The notes below the pieces were generated by a model. It had not been told where the DNA came from and made no database searches. It saw only the letters and a list, made by a program, of their open reading frames with translations. From contig NC_071397.1 in the NCBI RefSeq assembly GCF_022682495.2, positions 31,759,427 through 31,823,426 of the forward strand: a stretch of DNA of 64,000 nt, written 5' to 3'. The stretch's first letter is position 1; every line of letters starts with the position of its first letter. The translations under genes were made by a program, and so were the position numbers. Positions 1-13,583 of the stretch are shown here, in pieces. This stretch comes from Desmodus rotundus. Lineage: Eukaryota; Chordata; Mammalia; Chiroptera; Phyllostomidae.

Positions 1-1776
1 CTCCATCCGTTACTTTCTCCTCACTTTTCTTTCCCATTAACTGCTTGTCGATTCCCTGCCACTATTTTGCTTTTGAACTTCACCAGGCCTTAACCAGCCT
101 CCATCCACAAGTAAACTGCTTCTCTGCTCTACCTAAAATGTGCTTCTCAACCTTTGAAAATCCTTGTCCCTTTTGATAGACACTGAAATTTTGAAAGCTT
201 CCGCTTCTCGCCCACCCCTGAGTTCTAGCACTCTCCCCTAGAGAGGATCATTCAGAATCTTTGCTGCGGGAGACACACAGAAGATAGTCTAATTTTACAC
301 TCCAGTTGAAAAGATTTTATCAAGCTTTCAAAGCAATTATTTTCATTTTTGAAACATAGAATCTTAGTAAATTATCAAATGCAATCTTTCATCTCCACTC
401 ATCTCACCTGGAGTTGTGATACACCCTCTATAGGAGGTGACTCACACACATGAGCATACACACACCCCTCAACTGACCTAAAGCCAGACAGATACCTGTA
501 TGCGCTTGGAGGAAGAGGATGGAGGCAGCAACTTTCAGGTAGCACTGATTCTTGGACACACTCTGTCCTGGGTCAAACCCCACTGGCAGCAGGAATTCTG
601 AATGTATTGGGGACCCCTCCTTGGGCCTCTTTAGGCCTCAAACACAGTACAGTTCATTCAGCATCGCTGAAGAGAGAAAATTCCGAAACAAAACCTCTAA
701 ACATCACTGAGGTCTTAATCATTGCAAATGCAATAAACCACATTGTGAAAACCTTTATACATTGAGGCCATGACCACTGAGGTAGACACACTGAGACTGT
801 GTCTACCTTACTCTAGCACACAAAAAGTCTTGGCTGTTCAAAGATAGTTGCATTGTGTGAAAAACGTAGGGCTCCGTCTGTTGCATTTCTTTCTGGGGAG
901 TTCAGAAAGGTCTCCCATTTACATCTGGCAAAGTCCCATTGGTGAACCCCAAATGGTGTCTTGAAGCACAGTTTAGCTGAGCACTGAGTAGCCACATGCT
1001 TTCTCAGCTCAAGTTCGTCTGCCTTCCTCCACCTGCAGGGTTGATGGAGGTGACACTTGGTGGCAAACATCCCTTCTATGAGGTTAACTAAAAAATGTTC
1101 TGTGTCTGATCTCAATGTTTGCATTATGTTCAACGAAATTAATATCTGCAGATTACAAGTTTTGTTTAAAGTAAGACACTTTATTGAGTTTTTAAGTCTT
1201 TATCTCCTATTCAAAGGTGCCTTTCTCACCTCCTGTTGACTCAGTGATTCTGAAAGTTCTTAATCTGCAGGTAAAACAGGGAAAAGGAGGAAACCAGGCA
1301 CAAAGGGACTAATTCTCATGCCCATTTGCAAAGCAAAACTATAAGGAATAATGACACGAGTAACTAAATTAATGGATCACTTAAGAAAATATCATAAATA
1401 TTACCTTATCTCCCCAGAAGCTGATTTTCTTTTGCCTTAAAATGACTTGGTTGTGTTTTTGTAAGAGAAATTTAATTTAATATAATTACGTGCATTTAAG
1501 TGAGTAGTTCAAAAAGTAATGTATGACAATGCAATTGTCTGTTTCCTGAAAACAAGTCAGGAATATCCATTTCAAGCTACCATTAAAATGTAATTTCCTT
1601 TGCTCTCTTTCACTGGGATTATTTGTTTTAAAATAAAACATTAAAAAGATGTCTAAACAACTAATGTGACTGTTTTTATCTGGAACTAACTGGTTGGTTC
1701 CGAACTTACTGGTCCCAGTCAGCCAAAATGACTGTATACAAATTTGGGGCTAAGCTCTAAAAATTATTGTTTTGCA
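1..1776. other. Intergenic, no gene seen
   Basis: AT-rich with no recognised repeat or coding exon. Open frames at 813-1133 (-) and 1057-1239 (+) are short and resemble no known protein. Confidence 0.5.
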
Positions 1777-1988
1777 CCCTAGCTGGTGTGGCTCAGTGGA
1801 GTGAGCACCGGCCTGTGGACTGAAAGGTTGCTGGTTCCATTCCCGGTCAGGGCACAAGCCTGGGTTGCAGGCCAGGTCCCTGGATGGGGGCTTGCAAGAG
1901 GCAACCAATCAATGTTTCTCTCTCACATTGATGTTTCTCTCCCTCCTTTCCCCTCTCTCCAAAATTAAATAAATAAAATCAAAAAAAT
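1777..1988 (+). mobile_element. VES SINE
   Basis: Full-length copy: it begins CCCTAGCTGGTGTGGCTCAG, has a B-box-like segment ggttccattcccggtcaggg, a pyrimidine tract, and an aaattaaataaataaaatc tail. The short open frame across it is only SINE sequence. Confidence 0.9.
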
Positions 1989-2283
1989 ATCTTTCTGTGA
2001 GGTTGCTAAAGAAATAACTGGTAATTTGGGAACAAGAGAGGCTTCTAAATGTTTTCGAGGGTTTTATAAGAAAAATAATTTGTTATTGATTTGATTTTTT
2101 TTAACTTGATATATCAAAACTTAGATATGTGTGCATGTGAAGCTGTGTGTGAACTACACTAAAAGGGTTTGTTAAACAAGTGACAGGAAGTGGTGATGGT
2201 GGTGCCCACATGCTGCCACCCCTGGCTACTCCCAGTTCCCCTGTTAAGCACCCACCCAGCTCTGCCTTACCAGAGGAAGGCAG

Positions 2284-2412
2284 ATGCCTGGGTTGCAAGC
2301 CAGGTCGCCAGTAGGGGGCAGATGAGAGGCAACCACACGATGATGTTTCTCTTCCTCTCTCCTTCCCTTCTCCTCTCTCTAAAAATAAACATATAAAATC
2401 TTTAAAAAAATT
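2284..2412 (+). mobile_element. VES SINE, 3' part
   Basis: It retains the gcctgggttgcaagccaggt block, the gaggcaaccacac segment, the pyrimidine tract and an A-rich tail. The tRNA-like left part is missing or too diverged to recognise in 2190-2283. Confidence 0.75.
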
Positions 2413-2419
2413 TTTTTTA

Positions 2420-5400
2420 AATATAGGCTCTCAGACCTTGAAGTAGCCACTTTTATTAGCCTGGTTTCAAGTGCTTCCAGAATCTAATACAGTAAAAATT
2501 ATTTCTTTAGAACTTTTTAAATTTACACTAACTGCAATAAGACTTGACACTGTAGCCTACCTAATTCCTCATTATTGAGGTTTTTACTACATTTCAATGC
2601 AGAAATTTATCAGACACATTATGTGTGAGCTATAGGTTCATACGCTACCCTGGAAATCATAGCACCACAAAACTGGTGAATAGAAAAAATGTTTCTATTC
2701 AAATAAATAAATAGAAAATCCCAAGGTACGTTGGTATGATACATTTCTCTTTGCCCATTCATGTGAGTCACTTCATTTCTATCATCATTTTGTTGACCAC
2801 TTTAAGACCAGCATGCTCTAGGCTAGACATCGTTCCCATACACTGTCACAATACCTACACCTACGTTTTTACCTTTTCATCAACAGACTTTTTCTTATCA
2901 TTACTAATGCTCATCTCTCCATTAATTGCTGCTTCTTCCTTCCTTTTCCCTTTGTCTGAGTTGCTGTGACTACCCTCCTGGATTGCCAAACCCTACTCAT
3001 GCCTCTGACTCCAAGTAACTAGGTACTCACACTTTTCCAGTGCTACAGCTCAGGGTGGAGTCATAAGAACATCACGCCACACACATCCTACATAATAGAT
3101 GCTTTTGAACATCTATGAAGCTCCTCACCTGAGCCCTCTGGGTGATGCTACACCACCACTTCCTGTTACCAGAGATCCCACCACAGGTCTTGGTGGTGGG
3201 GAGGCTTCCGCCACTCCAGGATGGAACTCTTGCCTTCAAAGGAAGACTGTTCTGCTCTGGATCCCCAAGGCCCTGGCTGTTCTGTCAGCCTTCTCCTTCC
3301 CCATATCTGCAGCTTCTCACTCTCACTCTTTTTCTTCATAAACATGAGTAAGATTCTCCTGTGTTACCAGCAATGCTTCAGAATGTATCTTCCTCTTTAT
3401 TCTACTCTACATCTCCCCTTTAGAACCACACTACATATAAGATAAATAGCACAAGGTTTTCCATCTCCGCAGCATTCATCCATGAACCAGCACATGACAG
3501 TTAGGCCCATGCCTACCCAACATCACAGAAAAACCCCATGAGTTCTCCCATGAGCTTCTACAAACTGGTTTAATCAATGAACACACTCAGTCAGCATCCC
3601 TTTTAGCCTGAGATAGTTGACACTGCAGCCTCTCTGGCTCAATCATCTTGATCCATTTCTCCCACCTCCTGGCTGCTTTGCATCATCGAACTGTCTGTGT
3701 TCCCACAGGCTCCATCACCAGCCTCTCCCTTTTCTCCTGACCCTTCCTGCTGTCCCTCAGGTAGCCTTACCTATGATCTCAACTTGCAATACCAGAGGAG
3801 CTCACCCAGCCACAGACCTGCTACCCAGATTTCCCTTCTGAGCATCACCTCCAAATGTCTTCACTTGGCGCAAAGGCAGCTCAGATACCCAGACTGAAAC
3901 TGCTTGAGAGCAGGGACATTTCATTGGCATTATAGCTTCAGCTTCTTACCCCATGCCATGCAGTGGGCACTCAATACAGCTGAATGAATGGGAGTGACTT
4001 GGTCTCTCTGGGCCTTTTACTCAGCTTTCAGCAACCCCCACCCTGCAACTTCAGAAGCCTTTCAGTTGACAGGAGAGTGATCATCCAGCTTCGTTCATAC
4101 TGTCACGGATCTGTTACTTCTCCCAATGCTCGTCGTCCTTTTCTGAAGGGGCCTGGGAGGAAATTAATGTCAAATAATGAGTAATGATGTTTCTACAGGG
4201 CTTGAAAGAGCAGCCCCTCCCTCATCCCCACTGAGGAGTCCGAGTCTTTGGCCCCCACCCATCTCCATCCCCTAAACACAACTGGCTCAGACCCCACAGA
4301 CGACACCCATGCCCAGACTTTTCCCATTCACTGAGAAGGCTGACTTCTCTCAACTTCACTGTAGGCTCCAAAGGGAAAAGGGGGGGGACCTAGTCTCCCT
4401 CCCCCTGTTCCTGAGCCCTGTAACACCACATTACTGCTCCTCATCTGTCTGTACTGTATATCCTACCAAAGCCGGGCCCCCAGCCAGAGCAGCCTGCAGT
4501 CTCTGGCTCCCAGACTTTAGAATAACAACCCATGCTTAGCGACTGCATGTTGTGCCCATTCATGCTTCCCAGGTATCACCTCATTTAATCCTCACGTTAC
4601 CACAGGTGATGTGTCAGGATGCATTTGGCTGCAGGTATATGAAAATCCTGACTGAAACAGCCTGAAACATAAGGACATTCTATTGTGTAACATAACTGAG
4701 GTCCAGAGGTAGGGCGGCTCCAGGCAGAGCACAGTTTGCTCAATTACACGATCAATCTTCCAGGTTCTTCCTCTGCTGTCCTCCTGGTGAGCAGGATATT
4801 GCTGGTGGTTCCTCTCACTGTCCACAAGACGGGTGCCAGTGGCAACTGGTGCCACTTATCTCCTTGATCTCATCTAAGAGTCAGTGTGGGGGGAGCCCTT
4901 TCTCCAACAGGGCCTATAAATCCTTTCCTGACACCCGAATAGACTAATACAGGTCACATGCTTATTCCAGGACCTGGCAACAGTCGCCACATGTACACCC
5001 TGATTTACTTAAGCCAATAAGAACCCCTCCTCCTGCCTTTGAAACTAGAAGCAAGAAAGGTACAAAAATAAAACAATAAAGGAAGCAGGGAGGAAGGAGA
5101 GACCTACAAAACTATAATTCTGTGAGAAGAAAGTCACTGAATGGATGCAGGCAGAATATACATATGTACATAGTTACAGGTGGTTACTGTTAGATGAGAG
5201 AATGAATGCCCTGAGAAATCAGTAGCCTGCCAACGATTAAAAAGCAGTTTGGTGGCAGAGCTAAGATTTAAACGCACGTGGTCTCACCCTTACTTTAATG
5301 CCTGAGTCGTGCCCACACAGCAGTCTTAGTGACCGGGATTCAGAGGTCAGAATTTCAGCCCCAAGAAGACAGGATGTTAATTTGGTAATTCTTGGTATGA

Positions 5401-7736
5401 AACTTCCTTGGGAGGCAAAATGGTCTTTTTGATATTCCCTTTAAGAATAGCATGCTTTGGTTTTCCTCCAGACATATTCATGAGTGTTTTTCTACTGTGA
5501 ACCTCATCTAACTCTTGTTTAATAAGTGGCCCAAAACCATGAAATTGCCAAATCTTGCTGGCTTCAAAAATACATCTCAAAATACAAACATTCTGCAGCC
5601 CTCTCACCACACCACTCCACCGTGGTCCATGAGCACTGCGGTAGCCCCGTGTGGGACTCGGGCCGCTGGAAGAGGAGGCTGAGGAGGGAGAGTTCAAGTG
5701 AGGACACGTTTAGCATGCCACAGTCTTGAGTAGAGAGGTCCAAAGGTGGATTTGGCATTCATATTAGGTCTAGAATGGAGATTTAGCAAGCCTTACTAAT
5801 CAATTTATTCATGGCTTGAAGGAAGCTCAGGATCCTTTGCTGCAGAACGCCACCTTCCCGAGCCCACCCACAAACTTCCAGCAGTGGGGACAATGCCTGG
5901 GTACGACGTTCACCAGGCTGCCTGCCTGCCCACTTCCCCAGGCAGCTGGGGCAGGATCACTTTCCATCTCCATCCACCCGAACACAACACTCCACACACC
6001 TTTCTTCTCTCATTTGTCTGTCTTTAAAGGTACAGGGGGCTCCTGGGGCTCCTACAAGGGTCCCTCCTTTACCAGAGGAGGGACCTGTTCTCAACTCAGA
6101 GCAGCCTGACCAGGCTCTGGGTGAGAGAAGCAGTTTGTGGAAATGCTGTCTCTTCTGTTTCATGCTCCTTTACAGGGCTGCCTCCAGGGGGCTGCCCAGG
6201 TGGCACACCGTGGTTCCCAGGTCTCAACACTGGACCTGCCCAGAAGCCCCTGCTGGCCTCTGGCCATGTAAGCTTATCCAACGGTAGGAGGACAGCACAT
6301 CAAAAATTTTGCACATCAAGTTATTTATTTTATTAGATATCTTTGCCCACAGACCGCTTTCTTACATTGAGGAGACATCTCAAATATATGCCCGAGACAG
6401 GATCAGGCTGCAAATTCAAACTTCCATCAGCGCCCGTCACATCTTTGTCACCGATGGCAAAGCAAAACTTCCCCTCACGTCTCAGCTGCCTGGGGAAGGT
6501 CAGTTTTTTATTACCGACAGAGTGAAATCTAATGGCATCCAGAAGAACCAACAGATTATTGAAGGAAAGCTGAGAAAGCCTAGGATGAACTGTCCTGACA
6601 TATTCCTGATGGGCAAGGTCAGGGCTATGGGGGCCACTGAATGCTGTGGGCAGCTGCCAGCTCATCCTTGGTCAGCAGCTGGCTCTGGAAGCGCTACACC
6701 ATCTAGAGGCCTGCGGAGAGTGTCCTGGTAAGGCAGAGCCCCAGGGCAGGCCAGAACCCCCAAAGGAATATTGAGGGATATTCGCCCAGTCTGGACTTTC
6801 CTGGCTGTCTGTCACATTCCACAAAGGTAGCTGTGGCTTTAACCCTCGCTTCGCATGGGCTCTAAGGAACACCCAGATTCCTAGCCACCTAAGTGATTCT
6901 TGAAGAAACCAAGACATGGTACAACTCCACCATCAAGCCCTCAACCATAAGCAGCCAAAGACAGGCTTACCTTGGGCCTGCTGGTCAGGGTCTCCACTCT
7001 GCATGCTCCAGATCATGAGGAACAGCACTGCCCTGCCTCGGGTGGTCCGACTACAGTGACTCACCTCTGGCTGTGAACCACCCCTCCTACTGAATGAGGC
7101 TGCAACTGTGCACCTTCAGGCCAGCGGTGAAGGTTTGCATCAAGGTGGCCTGCCAGCCCAAGAAGACACACGTAAACTACTAGCATTGGGGGTGGGAGCC
7201 TTGCAAGGCAGAGACCTGGGAGATGGGAGGTTGGAAGCCCAGAAGAAAGGGCTAGGGGAGGGGCGTGTGTAAGGGCCACCCACTGAAGATATGTTCCTCC
7301 TGGTCCTCCCCCATGTAAAATACCATTGGAAGGTAAGTTTTTAGGATCCCTCCACCACGGCTCCTCGCTGCAAGCTCTTGTTTCCACGTTCTGATTCTGA
7401 ATGCAGGCAAGCTCAAGAAACCTGTCAAACAAGGACTTGGAAAGAGTCAGAAAAGGTCCATGCCCTATATATCTATCTAATTCACCCTACCTCTTGGACC
7501 GCCTTAGGGAGGGGCATCCTAGCTCCTCTCAAAAAAGTAATTCCAATTTAAATCCTTTCTTGCCAGATTGGATTATCTGATTAGTTCTTGCCTCTATGTT
7601 ACCCAGATATTCAAAATTATCTTCATTCTAATTTCAAAATATTTTGGAGTAGATCCACCAGGCAGGGGTTGAGGAATAGAAGGTAGTGGGGCACGAAGGT
7701 TCCCAAATGGCCTCCCTCCTTAGATTTGGACAGGCA
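2420..7736. other. Intergenic, mostly unique sequence
   Basis: No gene recognised. Weak MIR-like fragments occur near 3960-3990, 4570-4620 and 5220-5330 (gtggcagagctaagatttaa). Two stretches with unusual coding-like character are described separately in the findings (5388-5560 and 6310-6670). Confidence 0.45.
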
Positions 7737-8045
7737 CCGTGTCAGTCTGTTTGCAGTGCTATAGCAAAATAGCCTAGACTGGCTGGCATACAAACAAGCA
7801 TTTATTTCTCACAGTTCTGCAGGCTGAGAAGTCCAAGATCATGGCACCTGCAGATCTGGGTCTGGGGAGAGCTTCCCAGCTCACAGACGGCCTTCTTCTC
7901 AATGTAACTAAGGACAAGCAAGCTCCCTGGGGCTTCGGTTATAAGAAGACTAACTGCATTCATGAGGAGGAGCCCTCCCAAGGGCCTCCGAATACCACCA
8001 CCAACATGTGAGTTCAGGGGGCACACAAACATTCAGACCATAAAA
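7737..8045. repeat. Ancient interspersed repeat
   Basis: It contains tatttctcacagttctgcag, ctgagaagtccaagatcatg and cacacaaacattcagaccat, blocks known from a widespread eutherian repeat. The exact family was not assigned. Confidence 0.6.
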
Positions 8046-9868
8046 GCTATACTGCCAGCCGACTAATGACGACACCTGTGTAGTGAAGCAGAGTTGGGCT
8101 CACTTAGTGTGCTGCACCGAGACAGGGACAAACACAGGAGTACACAGCTTCTTCCCAAAGAATGTTTAGAAAAAGAGGCCAGTTTTGTAAAAACAAGGCA
8201 ATTTGGTGGTTATCTTAGCAATTTTTACCCAGGAGGCAGGGAGGGAGGCTCACTTGGTCTTGGTTGAAGTGTCACTGCCTCCATCTGGCTTCAAACACAG
8301 TCACAGAGTGAGTGGTCTTTCTACATCTCGTTCCATCACAATCACTGATCGGTCTTGACTGGTTAAAAGATTCCCATGATTCTGTCTGGTAGAAAACATT
8401 ACAGTCTACCTGTCAGCTTCCAGCAACAGGCTCCTAAATCTGTTCATTTTTTGATCTCCCCTCTTGGCCAAAGGCAAACTCAGCCCTCAGGACACTTGTC
8501 TGCTGGGTTCAGATCCACACCACCATCATCAGAATCCATTGATCTCAAGGTCATTTAGAGAACACGGCCTGCATCTACACTACAGTTAGCCTCTCCTGTG
8601 CCTTTTGTTGCAAGAGAAGATACTGAATCACAGAAAAAGACAATGGCAGTAGCATTTAACACTGGTCAGGATGCATGGGTCAACTACAACACAGGTAATT
8701 GCCAGAAACAAAGTGATTATTAACCCTGTGGTTAGGCTGCAAAGCAAAGAGTCTAGACTTCAAGATCAGGTCACGAAATCAGGTCCCCAAATCCATCTGA
8801 ATATGTTCTAGAGAGCCAGGTAGTCTTTTCTTTTAACTTAACCGCAGGCTGCTCTACCTGACCAGTAGTGTTTTAGTAGGAGCTGGATGCAGTGTTTGCT
8901 ACAAAACCCTGAGCCAAGAAGAAACCAAAGGCTATGTGATCATCTATAACCACCATGAAACTTTAAAATAAACTAGTTTATTGGACCTCCTGAGCAGAGG
9001 CAGTGTCATTTATGACTTCTGCTAGGGTCAGAGACAAATTTTGGAGCCCTTTTCTAATTGTATTATTCCTACTAGTAGAACTGGAGCACCCGAAGTATAG
9101 ATGAAGAGAGGGTCAGTTATCTCTCTTGGGAGCTTCCTGAACAGCCCATGCGTTGCTCGATGCAGGTCTCTATCTCAGAGAAACTTAGCTTCCTGTAGGA
9201 GTAGGTGTTTTGAATATCAAAAAGTCTCTGATGGTTACTCCAGATATATAGGAGAGGTTTGTGTGATACTCGGGTGAAATTCTGATATCCGCATAAAGAG
9301 TAGTACCTTAGCACTGCACAGATGGAATGGGGAAATAAGTATCATTAATCACAATGAAAGTGGGATCATTATTAGTCCCCTAGCAGAAGGCTTGAGCAGA
9401 GGCTGGGGAGTCACTGAAGGTAACAGACTACCATGGCAAGGATAGCCTCAATAGTTGTCTCTATTCCTGTGAGTTGCCTCATGAGTGAGCATAAGTATTT
9501 TGTTATTTGGGACCAGTGTTAAAATTTGATAGAACTGAAGGTTAGAATTAATACTGTGAGAAAATGCAAATGCCAGAAGGGATCTGTAGAAGAAAGTCTA
9601 CCTTTAAAGTGTTGAAAGAATAGCTATTAAATTTGTATTAGTCAAATCAGGTAGAGTATAACAAATCCATTAATCAATTAGACTTAGAACAATAACTAGA
9701 GCCCAAGAAAAACAGACAAGAGAATTTTGCATTTCCTTAGGTGGCAGAGAAATGCTACAGAGGATTGGGATAAAATATGTAGATATGGGAAAGAACAGTG
9801 AAATTTTGGGTTAACCTCTTGGGGGCACCAAAGTATCAGGATATTAGAGCAAAATGAAAAAAAAAAAG
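8046..9868. other. Intergenic, nothing recognised
   Basis: No repeat family or coding exon could be supported on either strand. Confidence 0.45.
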
Positions 9869-9876
9869 GCAGAATT

Positions 9877-10091
9877 CTTTTAAGATTTTACTTATTTATT
9901 TTTAGACAAGGGAGGGAGAAAGAGAAAGAGAAACATCGATGTACAATAGATACATCGATAGGTTGCCTCTCACACATCCCCATCTAGAGACCTGGCCCAC
10001 AACCCAGATATGTGCCCTGACTGGGAATAGACCTAGTGACCTTTTGGTTCACAGGCTGGCATGCAATTCACCGAGCCACACCAAGCCAGGG
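9877..10091 (-). mobile_element. VES SINE
   Basis: Minus-strand copy running from ttttaagattttacttattt (tail side) to gccacaccaagccaggg (head side). Imperfect flanking duplications begin gcagaa on both sides, at about 9870 and 10094. Confidence 0.88.
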
Positions 10092-11221
10092 AAAGCAGAA
10101 ATATTTTAAAGATCTATCTTGTTTTATTGTTTTGTGTGGAAGCTATCTACTTCACATCATCATTGGATTGATCTGAAGGTCTTGGTTTGTTAGTCTTCTT
10201 CCGAAGATCATGGACTTCTGGAACACACTTACCAATCTTCCATTTAAGTATTCCTAATAAAATCCTTTGCATCGAAGCCAAGGGTAGTATTTCCCAGTTT
10301 TTGGAAGTTTAATCTCTTTCAAAAGACTGATCTCCAGGTTTCCAATCATGCAGAGTTTGATTAGATGGACATTTGGGGAACATTGCATATACCTATTAAT
10401 GATAAAACTAGTAAATCAAATGAGTCCTTATGAAGGAAAAAAAATACAATAAAAATAAAAATAAAATAAAATACAGGCCTGCTTTGGAGAATGAATGAAT
10501 GAATGAATGAATGAAACAATTCCTTAATACAAAAAAAGAGGCCTTTATAATACTCAGAATTGTAACTTGCAGTACCAGCGAGTACAGGTTCAGAAGTGAA
10601 TTCCTAGAGGAATCTTCTGTGGGACCCAAGAGTGGATCTCATTGTCACAAAGGCAAAGAGCAATTCTCAGACCATGGAACTTCAAGAGTCTTGGAGAGTA
10701 TTGATTTTCAAATTCAGTTTTAGAATTTGTTTTCTTTCTAGCTCTTCTCAACATCAAGTTAGAACAGTGAAGTATTTTTGGTTTGTTTTTTTTTTTTTAA
10801 TAAAGGACACTTTGGGCTGTTTTTAGTAATAACAACAGTGAAATGTGTGTCCTATATCACTGAAGAAAGCAGCTGTAATTCTGTAGGCCCAGAATAATAA
10901 TAAATCAATCTACCATTAGCACTTTAGCTACCCATCATGAATATTCTCACTCCACCCTGAAAATAAGCAAACCATAGCCAGCACATATTTATAAGCCATC
11001 ACCAGGGAAAATTGCTTTGGTCATTGCTGCTTCTTTATCATAGTCATAAGCTGAGGTATTTCCTCCTAATTCTGGGCCATACACTTTCAGTGAGCCTCTA
11101 CTTTTTTATTATGGCTACCCACTTAGGAATAGCAAAACTTCTAAGAGTTCTTTAATTTCTTGCCATTTCTTTTGGAGATTTTCAGGAAAGGTCAAAAAAT
11201 AAAAATTAAAAATTAAAGTAG
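10092..11221. other. Intergenic with simple repeats
   Basis: It contains an (aaaat)n stretch at 10447-10475 and the (GAAT)n tract, and no supported gene. Confidence 0.45.
10488..10515 (+). repeat. (GAAT)n microsatellite
   Basis: About seven perfect tetranucleotide units. Confidence 0.95.
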
Positions 11222-11456
11222 TCCTGGCTGGTGTGGTTCAGTGGACTGAGTGACAACCTACGAACCAAAAGGCCACTGGTTAGATTCCCGGTCCGGGCAC
11301 ATGCCTAGGTTGCAGGCCAGGCCCCCAGTTGGGGGCATACAAGAGGCAAACGATTGCTGTATCTCTTGCACAGCTATGTTTCTTTCTCTCCTTCTCCCTC
11401 CCTTCCCCTGTCTGTAAAAATAAACAAATAAAAATATTTTAAAAATAAAAATAAAT
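11222..11456 (+). mobile_element. VES SINE abutting a HAL1
   Basis: It starts tcctggctggtgtggttcag and ends in an A-rich tail that runs directly into the 5' end of the HAL1 at 11457. The HAL1 probably inserted into this tail. Confidence 0.88.
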
Positions 11457-13385
11457 GACTTCTGACCAAGATGTAGGGGTAGGTGATACACTTGGCCTCC
11501 TCACACAACCAAAACAAGGACAACAACAAATTTAAAAACAAAAAAACAACCAGAACTGCCAGAACTGCCAGAAAATAGAACTGTATGGAAGCCCAACAAC
11601 CCAGGAGTTAAAGAAGAAACATCCATTCAGACCAGTAGGAGGGGTGGAGACGGGCATCTGAGGTGGAGAGGATGTGCAACAAGGCAGCCGCTGAAGAACC
11701 AGGCAGGTGAGGCAGCGGTGGTGGAGTGGGTGGTCCCAAGTTTGCATGCAGATAACTGGGAAGAACTACTGTGCAGTGAGACAGACCACGCAACCCAGGG
11801 TCCCAGAGCAGGAAAAGAAAGCTTCGAAACCTTTGGCTGTAAAAATCTGTGGGTGTTGAGTGGTGGGAGAAACTCCCAGCCTCACAGGATAGTTCTTTGG
11901 AGAGATCCACATGGTCCTAAAATGTTCAAAACCACCCTTCAGGGAATCAGTACCAGAAGGACCCAGTTTGCTTGTGGGTAGTGGGGGAAGTGACTAAAAG
12001 CCAGCAGAGAGTTGAGCAAGTGGCATTGTTCCCTCTTGGACCCCTCCCCCACATATAGCTCCAACCCAGCAACATGGATTGTCCTGCCCTGGCGAATACC
12101 TAGGGCTCTTCCCCTTACAATGTAACAGGTACACCAAGACAAAAAAAATATGGCCCAAGCGAAAGAACAGATCAAAGCTCCAAAAATAGAACTAAGCGAT
12201 GAAAAGATAGCCAATCTATCAGTTGCAGAGTTCAAAACACTGGTAATCAGAATGCTCACAGAATTGGTTGAGTATGGTTGCAAAATGGAGGAAAATGTGA
12301 AGGCTATGCAAAGTGAGACAAAGAAAAATAGACAGGGAACCATCAGTGAAGGGAAGGAAAGCAGGACTCAAATCAATGATTTGGAGCAGAAGGAAAAAGT
12401 AAACATTCAACGAGAACAGAATGAAGAAACAAGAATTCCAAAAAAATGGAGAGGCTTAGGAACCTCCAGGACAACTTTAAACATTCCAATATCCAAATCA
12501 TAGAGGTACCAGGAAGAGAAGAGGAAGAGCAAGAAATTGAAAACTTATTTGAACAAATAATGAGGGAGAGCATCCCCAATCTGGCAAAGGAAATAGACTT
12601 CCAGGAAGCTCAGAGTCCCAAAGAAGTTGGACCCAAGGAAGCACACACCAAGGCACATCATAATTACATTACCCAAGATTAAACAGAAAGAGAGAATCTT
12701 AAAAGCAGCAAGAGGAAAGGAGACAGTTACCTATAAAGGAGTTCCCATAAGACTGTCAGCTGATTTCTCCAAAGAAACCTTGCAGGCAAGAAGGGACTGG
12801 AAAGAAGTATTCCAAGTCATGAAAGGCAAGGACCTACATCCAAGATTACTCTATCCAGCAAAGCTATCATTTAGAATGGAAGGGCAGATAAAGTGCTTCC
12901 CAGATAAAGTCAAGTTAAAGGAGTTCATCATCACCAAGCCCTTATTATATGAAACGTTAAAGGGACTTATGTAAGAAAAAGAAGATGATCAAAAATATGA
13001 ACAGTGAAATGACAACAAACTCACAACTATCAACAACTGAACATAAAAAAAATAAATAAATAAAATAAAATAAAACCTAAGCAAACAACTAGGAAGCGAA
13101 TCACAGAAATGGAGATCACACGAAGGGTTACCAGTGGAAGGGAGAAAGGGGAGAATGGGGGAAAAGGTACAGGGAATAAGCGCATAAATGGAAGGTACAA
13201 AATAGACAGGGGAGGTTTAAAATAGTATAGGAAATGTAGAAGCCAAAGAACTTGTATGTACATGAACTAAGGCAGGGGGAGTCTAGGTGGGAGGGGGTGT
13301 GCAGAGCAGAGGGGAATACAGGGGTGGGGAATGGGACAACTGTAATAGCATGATCAATAAAATATATTTTAAAAAATTTAAAAAA
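11457..13385 (+). mobile_element. HAL1 (half-L1) retrotransposon, near full length
   Basis: It has an L1-type 5' leader (about 11457-12149), an ORF1-like region at 12150-12974, then only a 3' UTR ending tgatcaataaaatatatttt and an A-rich tail. No reverse-transcriptase ORF2 lies between them, which is the HAL1 layout. The ORF1 region is broken by two frame changes, near 12445-12500 and 12630-12680. The coiled-coil/RRM/C-terminal order is still readable, with the motifs RLSADFSKET and RLLYPAKLSF. Confidence 0.85.
12150..12974 (+). pseudogene. HAL1 ORF1p-like, frameshifted
   Basis: Three overlapping frames together cover an L1 ORF1-type RNA-binding protein: an N-terminal region with coiled-coil character (12150-12503), a central part with LRNLQDNFKHSNIQIIEVP (12446-12682), and the C-terminal domain (12627-12974) ending YETLKGLM. 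The two frame changes make it non-functional as it stands. Confidence 0.85.
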
Positions 13386-13583
13386 TAAACATCTCTATTT
13401 CCAAAGCTTCCTGACATGGGCCAATCCAACTGCATGCTTACATAAATAGTTTTTTAATCTTTTGTTAGCTGGCAAGCTCAGCTGAGGGTGAACAGCCATT
13501 TTGATGGGGGATTCAAGGGTTGGAAAATATTAGTTTAAAGTAATAGTTAATAAGCCTAGTAGTTAATGCATGTAAAAAGCTAT

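Noticed and set aside
1786..1968. Open frames over SINEs as small genes (also 2190-2396, 19142-19363, 22623-22831, 41531-42112, 43900-44085)
   Set aside because: They lie wholly or mostly in VES SINE sequence and use the pyrimidine tract as codons. They are repeat sequence, not genes.
12150..12974. Cellular coiled-coil gene
   Set aside because: The sequence matches L1/HAL1 ORF1, occurs three times in the window, and is frameshifted.
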